A DNA stretch of 64,000 nt, from contig QEVF01000002.1 of the NCBI GenBank assembly GCA_003576915.1, forward strand, positions 1 through 64,000, in the 5' to 3' direction. Source of the stretch: Planctomycetota bacterium (lineage in GTDB: Bacteria; Planctomycetota; UBA8742; UBA2392). This document shows, piece by piece, positions 54,917 to 63,668 of this stretch. The stretch's first letter is position 1; every line of letters starts with the position of its first letter. Below the pieces are notes generated by a model that had not been told where the DNA came from, searched no databases, and was given only the letters and a program-made list of their open reading frames with translations. Both the position numbers and the translations under genes were made by a program.

Positions 54917-55388
54917 AGATCACGTCGGGTCCCCCAAAGTCGAAAACCACGTCATCGCCTGCGCCAGCGCAAATCATGTCGCCGCGAGAACTGCCAACGA
55001 TCAGGTCGTTGCCGCTCAAACCCAAGATGATGATGCCTGGCTGCGCGGGATTTACGGACCTCAAGTCCATTGTGTCCGCAGTCATTGAGCCGATGTAAAA
55101 GGCGAGTTCCCACGTGATGGGAATCGGCGTGGTCGGGTTCACCAAATGTCGAGTGGTAACAGGCGGGTCGCCGTTGATGCTCAGCGCCAAGTCGTTCGCA
55201 ACATGCTTGCCTTGGGCATCGTATACGGGAACCACCACCAACTTGTAGTCGTCGCCCGTAGCGCTTGCCCATTCGATGCCGGTCGTCAAGGGGTCCACCT
55301 CCGCATCCGGGGGCGGAGCCGGCATGGCCTGAGCCTGGACAGCAGCGCTGAGCAATGTTGCGAGCAGCAACAGCATGACCTTGGGCAT
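54771..55388 (-). pseudogene. RTX-like repeat protein, N-terminal part
   Basis: The 205-residue frame starts at ATG 55388, with GGAG about 8 nt upstream; a TTG at 55400 is the alternative. MPKVMLLLLATLLSAAVQAQA is a Sec signal peptide, unlike type I-secreted RTX proteins. A 90-residue beta-rich domain (residues 30-105) precedes the first repeats (SGNDLIVGSSRGDMICAGAGDD, GNAGNDALFGGPGADFIYG). The frame ends at a TGA soon after NNKVGSGWRK, while the next frame resumes the repeats at once. A one-base shift would fuse the two. Confidence 0.7.
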
Positions 55389-55493
55389 CGGTGTCTCCAA
55401 AACAGTGACAACTACTGATTCAAACGATTGGATTCTAGACAGGTATAAGTGTCAAAGTTAACGGCATCTCTCCGAAACAGTTCTGTCCGAGGA

Positions 55494-56600
55494 TTACAAA
55501 TCCACGCGGACGAACTTCTTGCCCGGCAGGCCCCTGGCCAGGCGTTTGAGTTCCAGTGTCATCATGCCCGCCGTCACCTGGGCGGCCGGCAGGCCGCAGC
55601 GGTCTATGAGTTCGTCCACCGTCAGGGGGTCGCTGGGGCGCAGCAGAGCCCAAAGCGCGGCTTCGGTAGGGGATAGGCCCGGCGGCAGCTTGGGTTTTTC
55701 CGGGGCGTCCGGCCCGCGAGGGACATCTTTGAGCGCGGAGATGTGGGCATAGACGTCCTGGGGGTCCTCCACCAGATGGGCGCCCTCCTTGATTAGCTTA
55801 TGGCAGCCCCGACTCGCCTCGTTATCCACTTTGCCGGGGATGGCAAACACTTCCCGCCCCTGCTCGGCGGCGGTGCGCGCCGTGATCAGAGAGCCCGAGC
55901 GCAAGCCGGCCTCGGCCACCAGCAGGCCGAGGCTCAGGCCGCTGATGATGCGGTTGCGTCGCGGAAAGTTGCGCGCCACACCCGGAGTCTTGAGCGGGAA
56001 CTCACTGATGACGGCTCCCTGCTCACTGATCTGGCGCACCAATCGCTCGTTTTCCGGTGGGTAGATGTCGAGCAGACCCGAACCCACCACCGCCAGTGTT
56101 CGACCGCGCGCCTCCAGGGCGGCTTTGTGGGCCGCCGTATCGATGCCTCGCGCCAGGCCACTGACCACGACCGCGCCACGCATGACAAAATCTCGAGCGA
56201 AGCGAGCGGCCTGAGTGTTGCCGTAGGTCGTGGAGTTGCGGCTTCCGACTATGGCCAGGGCCAGGGCGTCATCGGGGTGCAGAGAACCTTTGACATACAG
56301 CAGCGGCGGCGGATCAAAGATGCGCGCCAGCGCCACGGGATAGGCGCTGTCACCCAGCATCAGCAGGGAAATCCCGTGGCGCTGACAGGCCTCGATTTCG
56401 CGAAGGTGCTTCCTCTCGCGGATAACTTCCGCAAGTGCCGCAGGCGCGGACTTGGCCACCTTGGGCACGCTGAGCAGTTCCTGGGTGCTTGCACCCACAA
56501 TGGCGGCCGCCGAAGAAAATCGCTCAAACAGGTGCTTCAACGCGTGTGGCGTGAATTTCTCCGAAACTGTCAACGCGACGCGCGCTTCCAGCTCGTTCAT
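55494..56600 (-). CDS. dprA: DNA-processing protein DprA
   Basis: DprA loads RecA onto incoming ssDNA during natural transformation. The 368-residue product (ATG 56600) has the Rossmann-like DprA core with ALAIVGSRNSTTYGNTQAARFARDF, VVVSGLARGIDTAAHKAAL, GSGLLDIYPPENERL and FPRRNRIISGLSLGLLVAEAGLRSGSLITARTA. FAIPGKVDNEASRGCHKLIKEGA completes the core. The C-terminal SPTEAALWALLRPSDPLTVDELIDRCGLPA is the usual winged-helix domain. The start overlaps the aroB stop by 4 nt. No other competence genes are seen here. Confidence 0.94.
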   Translation of the reverse strand: MNELEARVALTVSEKFTPHALKHLFERFSSAAAIVGASTQELLSVPKVAKSAPAALAEVIRERKHLREIEACQRHGISLLMLGDSAYPVALARIFDPPPLLYVKGSLHPDDALALAIVGSRNSTTYGNTQAARFARDFVMRGAVVVSGLARGIDTAAHKAALEARGRTLAVVGSGLLDIYPPENERLVRQISEQGAVISEFPLKTPGVARNFPRRNRIISGLSLGLLVAEAGLRSGSLITARTAAEQGREVFAIPGKVDNEASRGCHKLIKEGAHLVEDPQDVYAHISALKDVPRGPDAPEKPKLPPGLSPTEAALWALLRPSDPLTVDELIDRCGLPAAQVTAGMMTLELKRLARGLPGKKFVRVDL

Positions 56601-57682
56601 GGCTGCTCCAACAGGCAGTCGAGCAGGGTGTCGTCCAGCGCAAGGGAGGCCAGTTCTGCTCGCCCCAGGCGCGGCACAACTACGAACTGGATGCGTCCCG
56701 CGTCGCGCTTCTTGTCCTTGCCCAGCCCGGCAAGCAGTTCTTGTCGCGTCAATTCGACGGGCACCTTGGTAGGCAGGTTGCATGAGGCAAGCAGCTTGGC
56801 GAGGCGCGCCGTGCTTTGCGCATCGAGACCGGAAAAGCGGTGCGAAACGCGGCAGGCTGCCACCATGCCGATGGCCACCGCCTCACCGTGCAGAAAACGT
56901 GCTGGAAATCGCGTCTCCAGAACGTGCGCCAGCGTGTGGCCGAAATTGAGCAGGGCACGTCGTCCGGTCTGCTCGCGTTCGTCCTCGGCAACGACACGGG
57001 CCTTGTGGCGGATGCAGGCCGCTACGACTTCATCCAGGCGCCCGGCCGTGCGTGCCTTGATGCGTTCCTTGTGGGCCTCGAAGTCCTCAAGGGCCGGTTC
57101 CTGACCGATGACAGCATACTTGACGACTTCGGCGAGCGCTGAGTTGAACTCGCGGGCCGGCAGCGTTTCCAGCAGGGTCAGGTCGCACAGCACCGCATGG
57201 GGCTGCCAGAAGCTGCCGATGAGATTCTTGCCTGCAGTGTGATTGATGGCGGTCTTGCCGCCGATGCTGGAGTCCACCATGGCCAGAAGGCTCGTCGGGA
57301 TGTGCAACAGTGGAAGCCCGCGCAGCAGGGTGGAGGCGGCAAACCCGGCAAGGTCGCCGACCATGCCACCGCCGAGGGCCACCACGAGGCTTGAGCGTTC
57401 CAGCGCAGGAGGCGAGAACGCCGCGTCGTAAATCGAAGCCAGTTGTGCAAGGCTCTTGCTGGTTTCGCCAGGCGGGACAATCACTCGCCGAACGGGGCCG
57501 GCGGCCGCCAGCAGCGATTCGTAGCGCGCACCATGCCGCGCAAACACGTTTTCATCGCTCACGAGAAGGACGCCCTGCGGCCTGAGGGCCTCAACGCAGG
57601 TCGCCAGTTCACGATCCAGGTGGCGGCCCAGAATGACTTCATAGCCGCGCCCGCTCAAAGGTACCGGGATACGCTCAAGCAT
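56597..57682 (-). CDS. aroB: 3-dehydroquinate synthase
   Basis: AroB makes 3-dehydroquinate from DAHP in the shikimate pathway, using NAD and Zn. The 361-residue product has GYEVILG, SDENVF, PPGETSKS, ALGGGMVGDLAGFAASTLLRGLPLLHIPTSLLAMVDSSIGGKTAINHTAGKN, and NFGHTLAHVLE with the zinc-binding His. LHGEAVAIGMVAA and GLGKDKKRDAG complete the pattern. The gene begins 33 nt after the two-TM protein and overlaps dprA at its end. Confidence 0.96.
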   Translation of the reverse strand: MLERIPVPLSGRGYEVILGRHLDRELATCVEALRPQGVLLVSDENVFARHGARYESLLAAAGPVRRVIVPPGETSKSLAQLASIYDAAFSPPALERSSLVVALGGGMVGDLAGFAASTLLRGLPLLHIPTSLLAMVDSSIGGKTAINHTAGKNLIGSFWQPHAVLCDLTLLETLPAREFNSALAEVVKYAVIGQEPALEDFEAHKERIKARTAGRLDEVVAACIRHKARVVAEDEREQTGRRALLNFGHTLAHVLETRFPARFLHGEAVAIGMVAACRVSHRFSGLDAQSTARLAKLLASCNLPTKVPVELTRQELLAGLGKDKKRDAGRIQFVVVPRLGRAELASLALDDTLLDCLLEQP

Positions 57683-57715
57683 GTCGCGAAGAATACGATT
57701 GGCTGCGACGTTTCG

Positions 57716-59671
57716 CTATGCGGACGGAGGCGGAGGGCTCTTGGGCGGGCTCTCCTGAATGGGCTTGGCATCCGGCAGTGGCTTGAGTTTGAGGCCGCCG
57801 GTTTTCTGGACCCGTTCACGAATGCGGGCAAGGTTGTCCTGTTCAAAGCGTGCCCGCGCGCGGCCGTCACTGTAAAGGAACCAGGCGAGCGCGCCGAACA
57901 TGAAGAAGCCGCCGGCCATCAGCACGAGGGCGAAGATCCAGTCCTGGCTGTCGTCGGAGCGGTAATAGCGCTCCACCTTGTGAACGACGAGCAGCGGCCG
58001 GATCTGTGCGGTGTTGTTCTCGGCCTCAAAGATATTGCGGTAGTAGCGCGCCTTGAACTTGACGGGGGCGCGGGCCTCGAGTCCCGGCGGCAGCTCGATC
58101 ATGTCCACGAGCCAGCGGTTGGGCGTGGCGAGATCCGTCATGCTGCCTGCCACATAGCAGCGGAAGACACGTCTCAGGCCGCTGATGTTGGGGGGCAGGA
58201 TGACTGGTGCATAGTTGTCACCGATCATGCCGTAAACCTGGATTCCCTGCCCGCGGTAGCGGGGGCCCGTTTCCCGGTTGGCAAGATCAAAGTACCCCAC
58301 TTCCTCGATTACGTTGAAGTCCTGCGTGCCGTCGGCGGCCCGCGCGAGCATGGCGTAGTAGGCCGCCTCGTCCTGAAGGAACTCAATATCATCACGCAGG
58401 GAGTCGCGTACCTGTTGCAACAGTTCGTTGGTGAGCTGGTAACCTTCCCTCTGAACCTGTTCCAGGTCGGCTGTCAGCAGAAGGGGGACAAAGGCCTGAC
58501 TCTCGACGGCCTTTTCGGGCGTCGAAAACGGCGCAACCGGCCGGCTGTACACGAAATTCCGCAGAAACACGCCGCTGCATCTCACGAAGACGGCCTGTTT
58601 GGCCAGTTTGTCCTCGTGTGTCAGCGCGGTGCCTTCGTTCAACCAGGGCCGAAGGGCCTCGGGGCACACCAGCGACTGAACCAGCACCTGTTGCTGTACT
58701 ATGGGGAACTCTCCCTGGCCGCGGCCTTCGCGCAGGAAGACAATGACGCCTTCGTAGTAGCGCTCCACGGCGGTGCCGTCCGCCAGTACAAGCGGGCGAT
58801 CCAGTTTGACCTCATAGAAATCAAACAGGCGGCCCTCGGCCTCGAAGGCGCGGCCGCGATAAGCCTCCACCGCGCCTTGGCCGTATCCGAAGTAGAAGCG
58901 CCCCCTCTCGACCGTGTCCTCGAACTCCTTGCGATGAGCGGCGCCCGGCGCGGGCAGCTTGCGCATTATCTGGAAGGCCAGCTGTTCGTAGGGTGGAGCC
59001 TGGCGGCCGCGATTGGCGCTTCGCTCGCTCATGACGTGGCTGCGAAAGGTAGGTCGCCAATCCCTGAAAGGTTCAAAGGTGGGAATGGTGGCGAGCTCGT
59101 CCTCGATTTTCAGGTAGACACCCCTGCGCAGCTCTTCGAGGAGCTGTATCTCGCGCTGCTCGCGCTCATCGGGCGGCAGTGCAGGCGGGGGCGCCGGCGG
59201 CGTTTCAGTCGGGGTTCCCTCGCCGGGAAGCGCCGGCACGTTGGCCGCCCTCCTGGGCTTGTTGGAGGGTGCGTCGTCAGCGAACTGGACGGCATCCCGA
59301 TACTGCTTCATGGCATCGTGAAAGCGCCTGTCGTTCTCCTCGACCGTGTAGATGGGCATGAAGTTTTTGCGGACATCCCGCGGTTCCCAGGACCACTCAG
59401 CCTTGCGGTCAGTGCGGGCATAAGAGCCAAGGATGATGACCAAGCCCGAAAGTGCCAGCGCTCCCATAATCAGGGGCACCAGTCGTGCCATGAACTGGGC
59501 CTGCGTCTGGGGAGGCCGTTTGGCATAGAAATCGAATTTGAGCTTCTGCACCCTGGGCCTCGCAGTGGGCGGTTTGGGCCGTTCTGGCGGCCATGACCAA
59601 CCCAATATAGAAACGAAGCCGCGCTGTGGCGGTTCAAAGACGCGCAGCGTGGGGCGGCCGGAGGACTTCAA
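57716..59671 (-). CDS. Two-TM protein with large extracytoplasmic domain
   Basis: The 651-residue protein has one TM helix near the N-terminus (about 61-83, RLVPLIMGALALSGLVIILG) and one near the C-terminus (about 577-600, IFALVLMAGGFFMFGALAWFLY). Between them lies a large region of mixed alpha/beta structure with a proline-rich linker at about 145-170. The C-terminal tail is Pro-rich and cytoplasmic. The start is uncertain: TTG 59671 overlaps the FHA gene stop as TTGA. I know no named family. Its operon contains FHA and L7/L12-like proteins. Confidence 0.65.
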   Translation of the reverse strand: MKSSGRPTLRVFEPPQRGFVSILGWSWPPERPKPPTARPRVQKLKFDFYAKRPPQTQAQFMARLVPLIMGALALSGLVIILGSYARTDRKAEWSWEPRDVRKNFMPIYTVEENDRRFHDAMKQYRDAVQFADDAPSNKPRRAANVPALPGEGTPTETPPAPPPALPPDEREQREIQLLEELRRGVYLKIEDELATIPTFEPFRDWRPTFRSHVMSERSANRGRQAPPYEQLAFQIMRKLPAPGAAHRKEFEDTVERGRFYFGYGQGAVEAYRGRAFEAEGRLFDFYEVKLDRPLVLADGTAVERYYEGVIVFLREGRGQGEFPIVQQQVLVQSLVCPEALRPWLNEGTALTHEDKLAKQAVFVRCSGVFLRNFVYSRPVAPFSTPEKAVESQAFVPLLLTADLEQVQREGYQLTNELLQQVRDSLRDDIEFLQDEAAYYAMLARAADGTQDFNVIEEVGYFDLANRETGPRYRGQGIQVYGMIGDNYAPVILPPNISGLRRVFRCYVAGSMTDLATPNRWLVDMIELPPGLEARAPVKFKARYYRNIFEAENNTAQIRPLLVVHKVERYYRSDDSQDWIFALVLMAGGFFMFGALAWFLYSDGRARARFEQDNLARIRERVQKTGGLKLKPLPDAKPIQESPPKSPPPPSA

Positions 59672-60597
59672 GGCTGCTTGGTCGTGAAGTGAAAGATGCG
59701 CGCGCCTTTGGGGTGCTTGAGGGTGATGGCAACGACGATCTCGTCGCCGTCACGCAAAGGCTGAGGTTCGTGCACGGGCAGGCCGTTGAGGTAGGTGCCG
59801 TTGGTCGAGTGCAGGTCTTCGATGAAGAAGCCGCCGGCCTGTTTGCGGATTGTGAAGTGGCGCTTTGAAATGGTGGGAACCGGATAGAGCACTGTGGCCG
59901 GAGCTTCGCGCCCCACGACGATGTTATCCTTGATTTCGTGGCGGTTGCCCGTTTCGTCGTCCAGCAGAGCGCCGTACTCAGACTTTCCAGCAATGGTTGT
60001 GTCGCGAGTCTTTTTGCCTTTCTGGTCTGGTTCAGGCGCAAGTTCGGTGGGCCCATCTCCTCCGCCCACGGTGGGGAACACGCTTTTGCGGTTGCTGACC
60101 GTGTCCACGTCGCTCTCGCCCAGTTTGAGCTTGGTGGCGCCGGACGAACCGGAGCGCTCGGTCAGTTCGCTCGCGGGGGCGCGAGTTGCCGCTGACTGCA
60201 ATTCAGCCTCGGCCTCATCGGCCTCGGCGGCAATCTCACCGCTTTCGATGTTGCGCTTGATGATTTCGCGCGTGTACTTGTCCTTCTTGTCGGCGGTCAT
60301 GCGGCGCACGATGTCCACGTCCACAACACGGAACAGCGAGCTGTGCCGGAAGTAGCGCTCCATGGCATCGGGGATGCGGATGAGCATCTTCTTGTCCGAA
60401 GCCTCGCCGCTCACGAGCTTGATGGCGATGCTGCGGAAGGCGTCTTCCGAGATGTTCTTGCTCTTGGTGATGTCCATCTCGAGCTCCTCGTAGGGGAGCT
60501 CCAGCAGTTGGGGAAAGAACTCCGTCACCGCCTTGACGAACTCTTCTTCGCCGTCGGCGGTGATGGTCAGCCTGTTCCAACGCAATGTCGCGGTCAT
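59668..60597 (-). CDS. FHA-domain protein with STAS-like N-terminal region
   Basis: The 309-residue protein ends in an FHA phosphopeptide-binding domain (about residues 220-309): DNIVVGREAPATVLYPVPTISKRHFTIRKQAGGFFIEDLHSTNGTYLNG. It has the conserved GRE, S-x-R-H and S-T-N-G-T motifs. The N-terminal 100 residues (LRWNRLTITADGEEEFVKAV... LEMDITKSKNISEDAFRSIAIKL) have the alternating strand/helix pattern of STAS or anti-sigma-factor-antagonist domains. A charged linker joins the two. FHA domains bind phosphothreonine, so a Ser/Thr kinase elsewhere is implied. It is coupled to the downstream two-TM gene. Confidence 0.85.
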   Translation of the reverse strand: MTATLRWNRLTITADGEEEFVKAVTEFFPQLLELPYEELEMDITKSKNISEDAFRSIAIKLVSGEASDKKMLIRIPDAMERYFRHSSLFRVVDVDIVRRMTADKKDKYTREIIKRNIESGEIAAEADEAEAELQSAATRAPASELTERSGSSGATKLKLGESDVDTVSNRKSVFPTVGGGDGPTELAPEPDQKGKKTRDTTIAGKSEYGALLDDETGNRHEIKDNIVVGREAPATVLYPVPTISKRHFTIRKQAGGFFIEDLHSTNGTYLNGLPVHEPQPLRDGDEIVVAITLKHPKGARIFHFTTKQP

Positions 60598-60611
60598 TTT
60601 CGCCCGGGCCG

Positions 60612-60887
60612 TTATTCTTCAACGAACTTCATGACTTCGTTCTGAATCTCGTTCATCACCGGGTCGGACTTGCCGTTGGCGGCCTTGATCAGGGCCTGCA
60701 GCAACTGACGGAACTGTCCAACGCGAGCTTCATCCTCCACCAGCGTGTCGTTCAACAAGCGGTACATCGCGGTGGTGTTGATCGGCACGGCATGGACCAG
60801 GTCGTCAAACTCGGTATCCGTCAGCTTAAACGAGCCGACATGGGTTTCAAGCGTGGCAGAGCCGTCTGGGTGGCGTGTGAACTTCAT
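60612..60887 (-). CDS. Small conserved-looking hypothetical protein (91 aa)
   Basis: The 91-residue acidic protein has an N-terminal beta segment (MKFTRHPDGSATLETHVGSFKLTDTEFDDLV) and a helical second half (TTAMYRLLNDTLVEDEARVGQFRQLLQALIKAANG). No known motif is recognised. It lies 14 nt upstream of the FHA gene and 15 nt downstream of the L7/L12-like gene, so it is a member of that operon and may be a small binding partner of one of these proteins. Confidence 0.65.
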   Translation of the reverse strand: MKFTRHPDGSATLETHVGSFKLTDTEFDDLVHAVPINTTAMYRLLNDTLVEDEARVGQFRQLLQALIKAANGKSDPVMNEIQNEVMKFVEE

Positions 60888-60902
60888 GGGGTGTGCTCCG
60901 GG

Positions 60903-62291
60903 CTAGCGCTTCTGAGTGATGCGGCTCGAGAGGCCGGCGTCCTTGAGCCGGTCGCGGACACGGTTGGCCTCTTCTTCGGTGACGCCCTTGACCACGGGAA
61001 CGATCATCTTGCCGGCAAGCTGCAGCGCGGCGTCGATGTCAATGCCCTGGACCTCAGCGATGATCTCGGCTGCGGCCTGCTTCTTGTCGGCGCCCTTAGG
61101 CGGCGACAGGAAAACGGTGAAGTTGCCCTCAGCGGCCTTGGCGGCTGGGACCTTGGCTGAGGCCGAGGCAGGGGCGGGGGCAGGCTTGGCAGGTACAGGC
61201 GCGGGCTTGGCCGCAGCGGGCGCCGGCTTTGCCGGTGCAGGCGCGGGTCTGGCAGCCGGGGCCGGTTTGGCCATGGGCGCAGGTGCCGGCTTGGCCGCGG
61301 CCGGAGCAGGCTTGCCGGGCATGGGCTTCCTGGCCGGTGCCGGCTCCTGCGCCGGCTCATCATCCAGGCTCAGGCCGAGGTCCAGCGGTTCTTCCTCGGC
61401 GGGCGGTGGGGCAGGCGGCTGCTGGCGCGCGGAAATGGCGCTCTTGTCCAACTTGGCCGTCGCGGCCTTTTTGGCCTCAAGTTTGGGATCCCGATAATCA
61501 CGGGCCCTGCCTGTCCACGGCGGCAACTCCTCGCCTCCACCAGGCGCAGGCGCGGCTTTCACGGGTTGTGGCGCGGGGCGAGCCGGGGCAGCCGGCGCAG
61601 GACGGCGTTCTTGCATGTCGGATTGCTCCAGATTGTCCGTGGAAGGATCGTGGAACTTGACGGGCGAGAGGGAGGCGCTGAGCGCCTCCAGCGGCTGGGC
61701 GCTTTCGGGTTCGGCCTCCATCTCCAGCAATGGCTCGGGCTCGGGTTGGTGAACCACCTGCGGCGCCGGCGCGCGGCTGGACCTTGACGGGGGAACCATC
61801 GTCAGGCCCTGCTCATTGAAATCGGGCTCGTCAAGGGAGAGGTCCGTCTCCTCGTGCTTGGCGACACCGGGAACGCCCGTAAGCGAAAGGCGGTCGGCGC
61901 TGCCCAGGGGCTCGGCGGCAAACTCGATAGACGAGTCATGCTGCTCCATGGGCGCTTCAGTTTGTTCTTCGTCTAGGGCGAAATCGTCGTCGTGGACGTC
62001 CACACCTTCATCTGCGACCTCCACCGGGGACTCCTGCACCGGGGCCTCGGCCTCGGACATGTCGTCCATGGGCAGGTCCACGGCCTCCACGGCCTCAGGT
62101 TCAAAGGCGGGCTCCGGCGGTGGCTCGGGCTTCCTGGGCGCGGGCGCTTTGGCCGCCGGTACCTCGACCGGCTTGCCGACGGCAATACCCTCTTCAGTCA
62201 GACGCAGGTCGAGTCGCAGGGACTTTCCGGCCAGTTCGACATGTAGTGCGATCGAATCTCCTGGCCGCAGAATGACTTCTTGTGACGCCAT
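60903..62291 (-). CDS. Protein with disordered Ala/Pro-rich linker and C-terminal L7/L12-like domain
   Basis: The 462-residue protein starts at ATG 62291; a longer frame to 62384 is less likely. Residues 1-40 (SQEVILRPGDSIALHVELAGKSLRLDL) form a small beta region. Residues 45-385 are acidic, then Ala/Pro/Lys-rich and disordered, with many KPAPA repeats. The last 72 residues resemble the ribosomal L7/L12 C-terminal fold: FTVFLSPPKGADKKQAAAEIIAEVQGIDIDAALQLAGKMIVPVVKGVTEEEANRVRDRLKDAG. L7/L12 has the same V-x-x-x-V...EEA...LxxAG pattern. It heads the FHA operon. The domain call is pattern-based. Confidence 0.65.
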   Translation of the reverse strand: MASQEVILRPGDSIALHVELAGKSLRLDLRLTEEGIAVGKPVEVPAAKAPAPRKPEPPPEPAFEPEAVEAVDLPMDDMSEAEAPVQESPVEVADEGVDVHDDDFALDEEQTEAPMEQHDSSIEFAAEPLGSADRLSLTGVPGVAKHEETDLSLDEPDFNEQGLTMVPPSRSSRAPAPQVVHQPEPEPLLEMEAEPESAQPLEALSASLSPVKFHDPSTDNLEQSDMQERRPAPAAPARPAPQPVKAAPAPGGGEELPPWTGRARDYRDPKLEAKKAATAKLDKSAISARQQPPAPPPAEEEPLDLGLSLDDEPAQEPAPARKPMPGKPAPAAAKPAPAPMAKPAPAARPAPAPAKPAPAAAKPAPVPAKPAPAPASASAKVPAAKAAEGNFTVFLSPPKGADKKQAAAEIIAEVQGIDIDAALQLAGKMIVPVVKGVTEEEANRVRDRLKDAGLSSRITQKR

Positions 62292-62453
62292 ACCTTTGCC
62301 ACCGATGCTCGGCGTGGAGCGCAATGGGAGCGGAAAAGTGAAGTCGGGATTCTCTGTCGCAAATGCAAGCTGTGTCAAGTGCAAAGAAAACTAGCCGGGA
62401 GGGCAGGCGCTGTGATTGATGTTGGCGTGGTCACTTCTTCATTGACCTGCCAC

Positions 62454-63206
62454 ATGATTGCCACGGTGTGCCCCGCTTGCTTGGATAGCCCCGTGCCAGA
62501 GTCCCAGACACCTGCTTCCCTTGTTGCGCCGACCGTCGCCATTGCGGTGCGGGGCCTTTGCAAAGCCTATCCCGGCGGGATCAACGCCGTGCGCGACATC
62601 AATCTGGACATCGCCCAGGGAGAGATGGTCGCCATCATGGGCAAGTCGGGAAGCGGCAAATCCACACTGCTGAATCTCATCGGCAGCCTTGATAAGCCCG
62701 ATGCCGGCAGCGTCTCCTACCACGGCATCGACTTGCGTGAAGTTCGCGACCTGGCCCGATTCCGGAGCCGTGAAGTCGGGTTTGTCTTTCAACTTCACTA
62801 CCTGCTTCCTCACCTCACCCTGCTGGACAACGTGGCTCTCCCCCTTTTCGGATTGCGCGATGCCCGGGACCGCGCCGCTGCCGCGCTGGGCGAGGTGGGC
62901 TTGGCCCATCGGGTGCATCACGTTCCCGGCAAGGTTTCCGGCGGTGAGAGACAGCGGGCAGCCATCGCCCGTGCCATTGTCAACAACCCGCGCGTATTGC
63001 TGGCTGACGAGCCCACGGGAAACGTGGACAGCGTAACGGAGGCTGCGTTGCTTGAGTTGTTCCAAGGCTTGCGCACACGTCATGGCATGACTCTGGTCGT
63101 GGTCACCCATGACCGTTCCGTTGCGGCGCGTGCCGACCGCATCATCCACATCAAGGACGGCGCCATAGACCGTATTGAGCCAGGCCAGGGAGGCCCCAAG
63201 CCGTGA
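62454..63206 (+). CDS. ABC transporter ATPase, LolD/MacB type
   Basis: The 250-residue ATPase has Walker A GKSGSGKST with LLNLIGSLDKPDAGSVSYHG, Q-loop VGFVFQLHYLLPHLTLLDNVALPL, signature VSGGERQRAAIARAI, Walker B VLLADEPTGNVDS and H-loop VTHD. The FQLHYLLPHLT and GNVD features match the LolD/FtsE/MacB family that energises FtsX-like permeases in lipoprotein release or peptide export. The start is uncertain; ATG 62454 is used and leaves a short N-terminal extension. No permease gene is adjacent. The cytochrome gene overlaps its end. Confidence 0.88.
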   Translation: MIATVCPACLDSPVPESQTPASLVAPTVAIAVRGLCKAYPGGINAVRDINLDIAQGEMVAIMGKSGSGKSTLLNLIGSLDKPDAGSVSYHGIDLREVRDLARFRSREVGFVFQLHYLLPHLTLLDNVALPLFGLRDARDRAAAALGEVGLAHRVHHVPGKVSGGERQRAAIARAIVNNPRVLLADEPTGNVDSVTEAALLELFQGLRTRHGMTLVVVTHDRSVAARADRIIHIKDGAIDRIEPGQGGPKP

Positions 63207-63658
63207 AGATGCTCATGTTCCTGGCCGCGGCGGCAGTGCTGCTGGCGGTTGCCTGCGGCGGAAACTCCAGTCCGGCTGCCCATCGCGCTGCGGGGGGCGA
63301 TGAAGGCGCTGCTGCCGCCTTGGTGGCCCTGCCCACGCCGGAGGAGCAGAAGGCATTGAGTGTCCGCGGAGAAGAGGTGTACAAGAAGTTCGTGTGCGGC
63401 TCCTGCCATGCGCCGGGCAGCGACCGCCAGGGGTTGACGGGTCCGCCTCTCGGCAAGACGGCCGAGCGCCATCTGGCGCGCCAGAAGGGCGACGAGTTGG
63501 CCGTTCGCCGCTGGTTTTGGTCCCACGTGCGCAATCCCGAGGCGCACCCCGGCATTTACCACGGCGACAGCGCCTACAGCGCGAAGATGCCCGGGTACCC
63601 GCAGATTCCCGATGAAGAGCTTCGCGCGCTGGTTGAGTTTCTGATGACGAAGCGGTAA
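63203..63658 (+). CDS. Lipoprotein cytochrome c (class I, single heme)
   Basis: The 151-residue product has a lipobox (LLAVACGG, Cys18), then the heme-attachment motif CGSCH (Cys65, Cys68, His69). YSAKMPGYPQIPDEELRALVEF supplies the likely axial Met (near residue 129), a class I cytochrome c pattern. It would be anchored to the periplasmic face and carry electrons. GTG 63203 overlaps the ABC ATPase stop (GTGA), with GGGAGG upstream; ATG 63209 is possible. The linker before the heme motif is low in complexity. Confidence 0.88.
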   Translation: MKMLMFLAAAAVLLAVACGGNSSPAAHRAAGGDEGAAAALVALPTPEEQKALSVRGEEVYKKFVCGSCHAPGSDRQGLTGPPLGKTAERHLARQKGDELAVRRWFWSHVRNPEAHPGIYHGDSAYSAKMPGYPQIPDEELRALVEFLMTKR

Positions 63659-63668
63659 TAACTCCGCC

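Noticed and set aside
61140..61330. Repetitive GCCGGC/GGCGCAGG-rich stretch that looks like a DNA repeat array
   Set aside because: It encodes the in-frame KPAPA-type Ala/Pro linker of the L7/L12-like protein; spacing is irregular and there are no CRISPR-like spacers.
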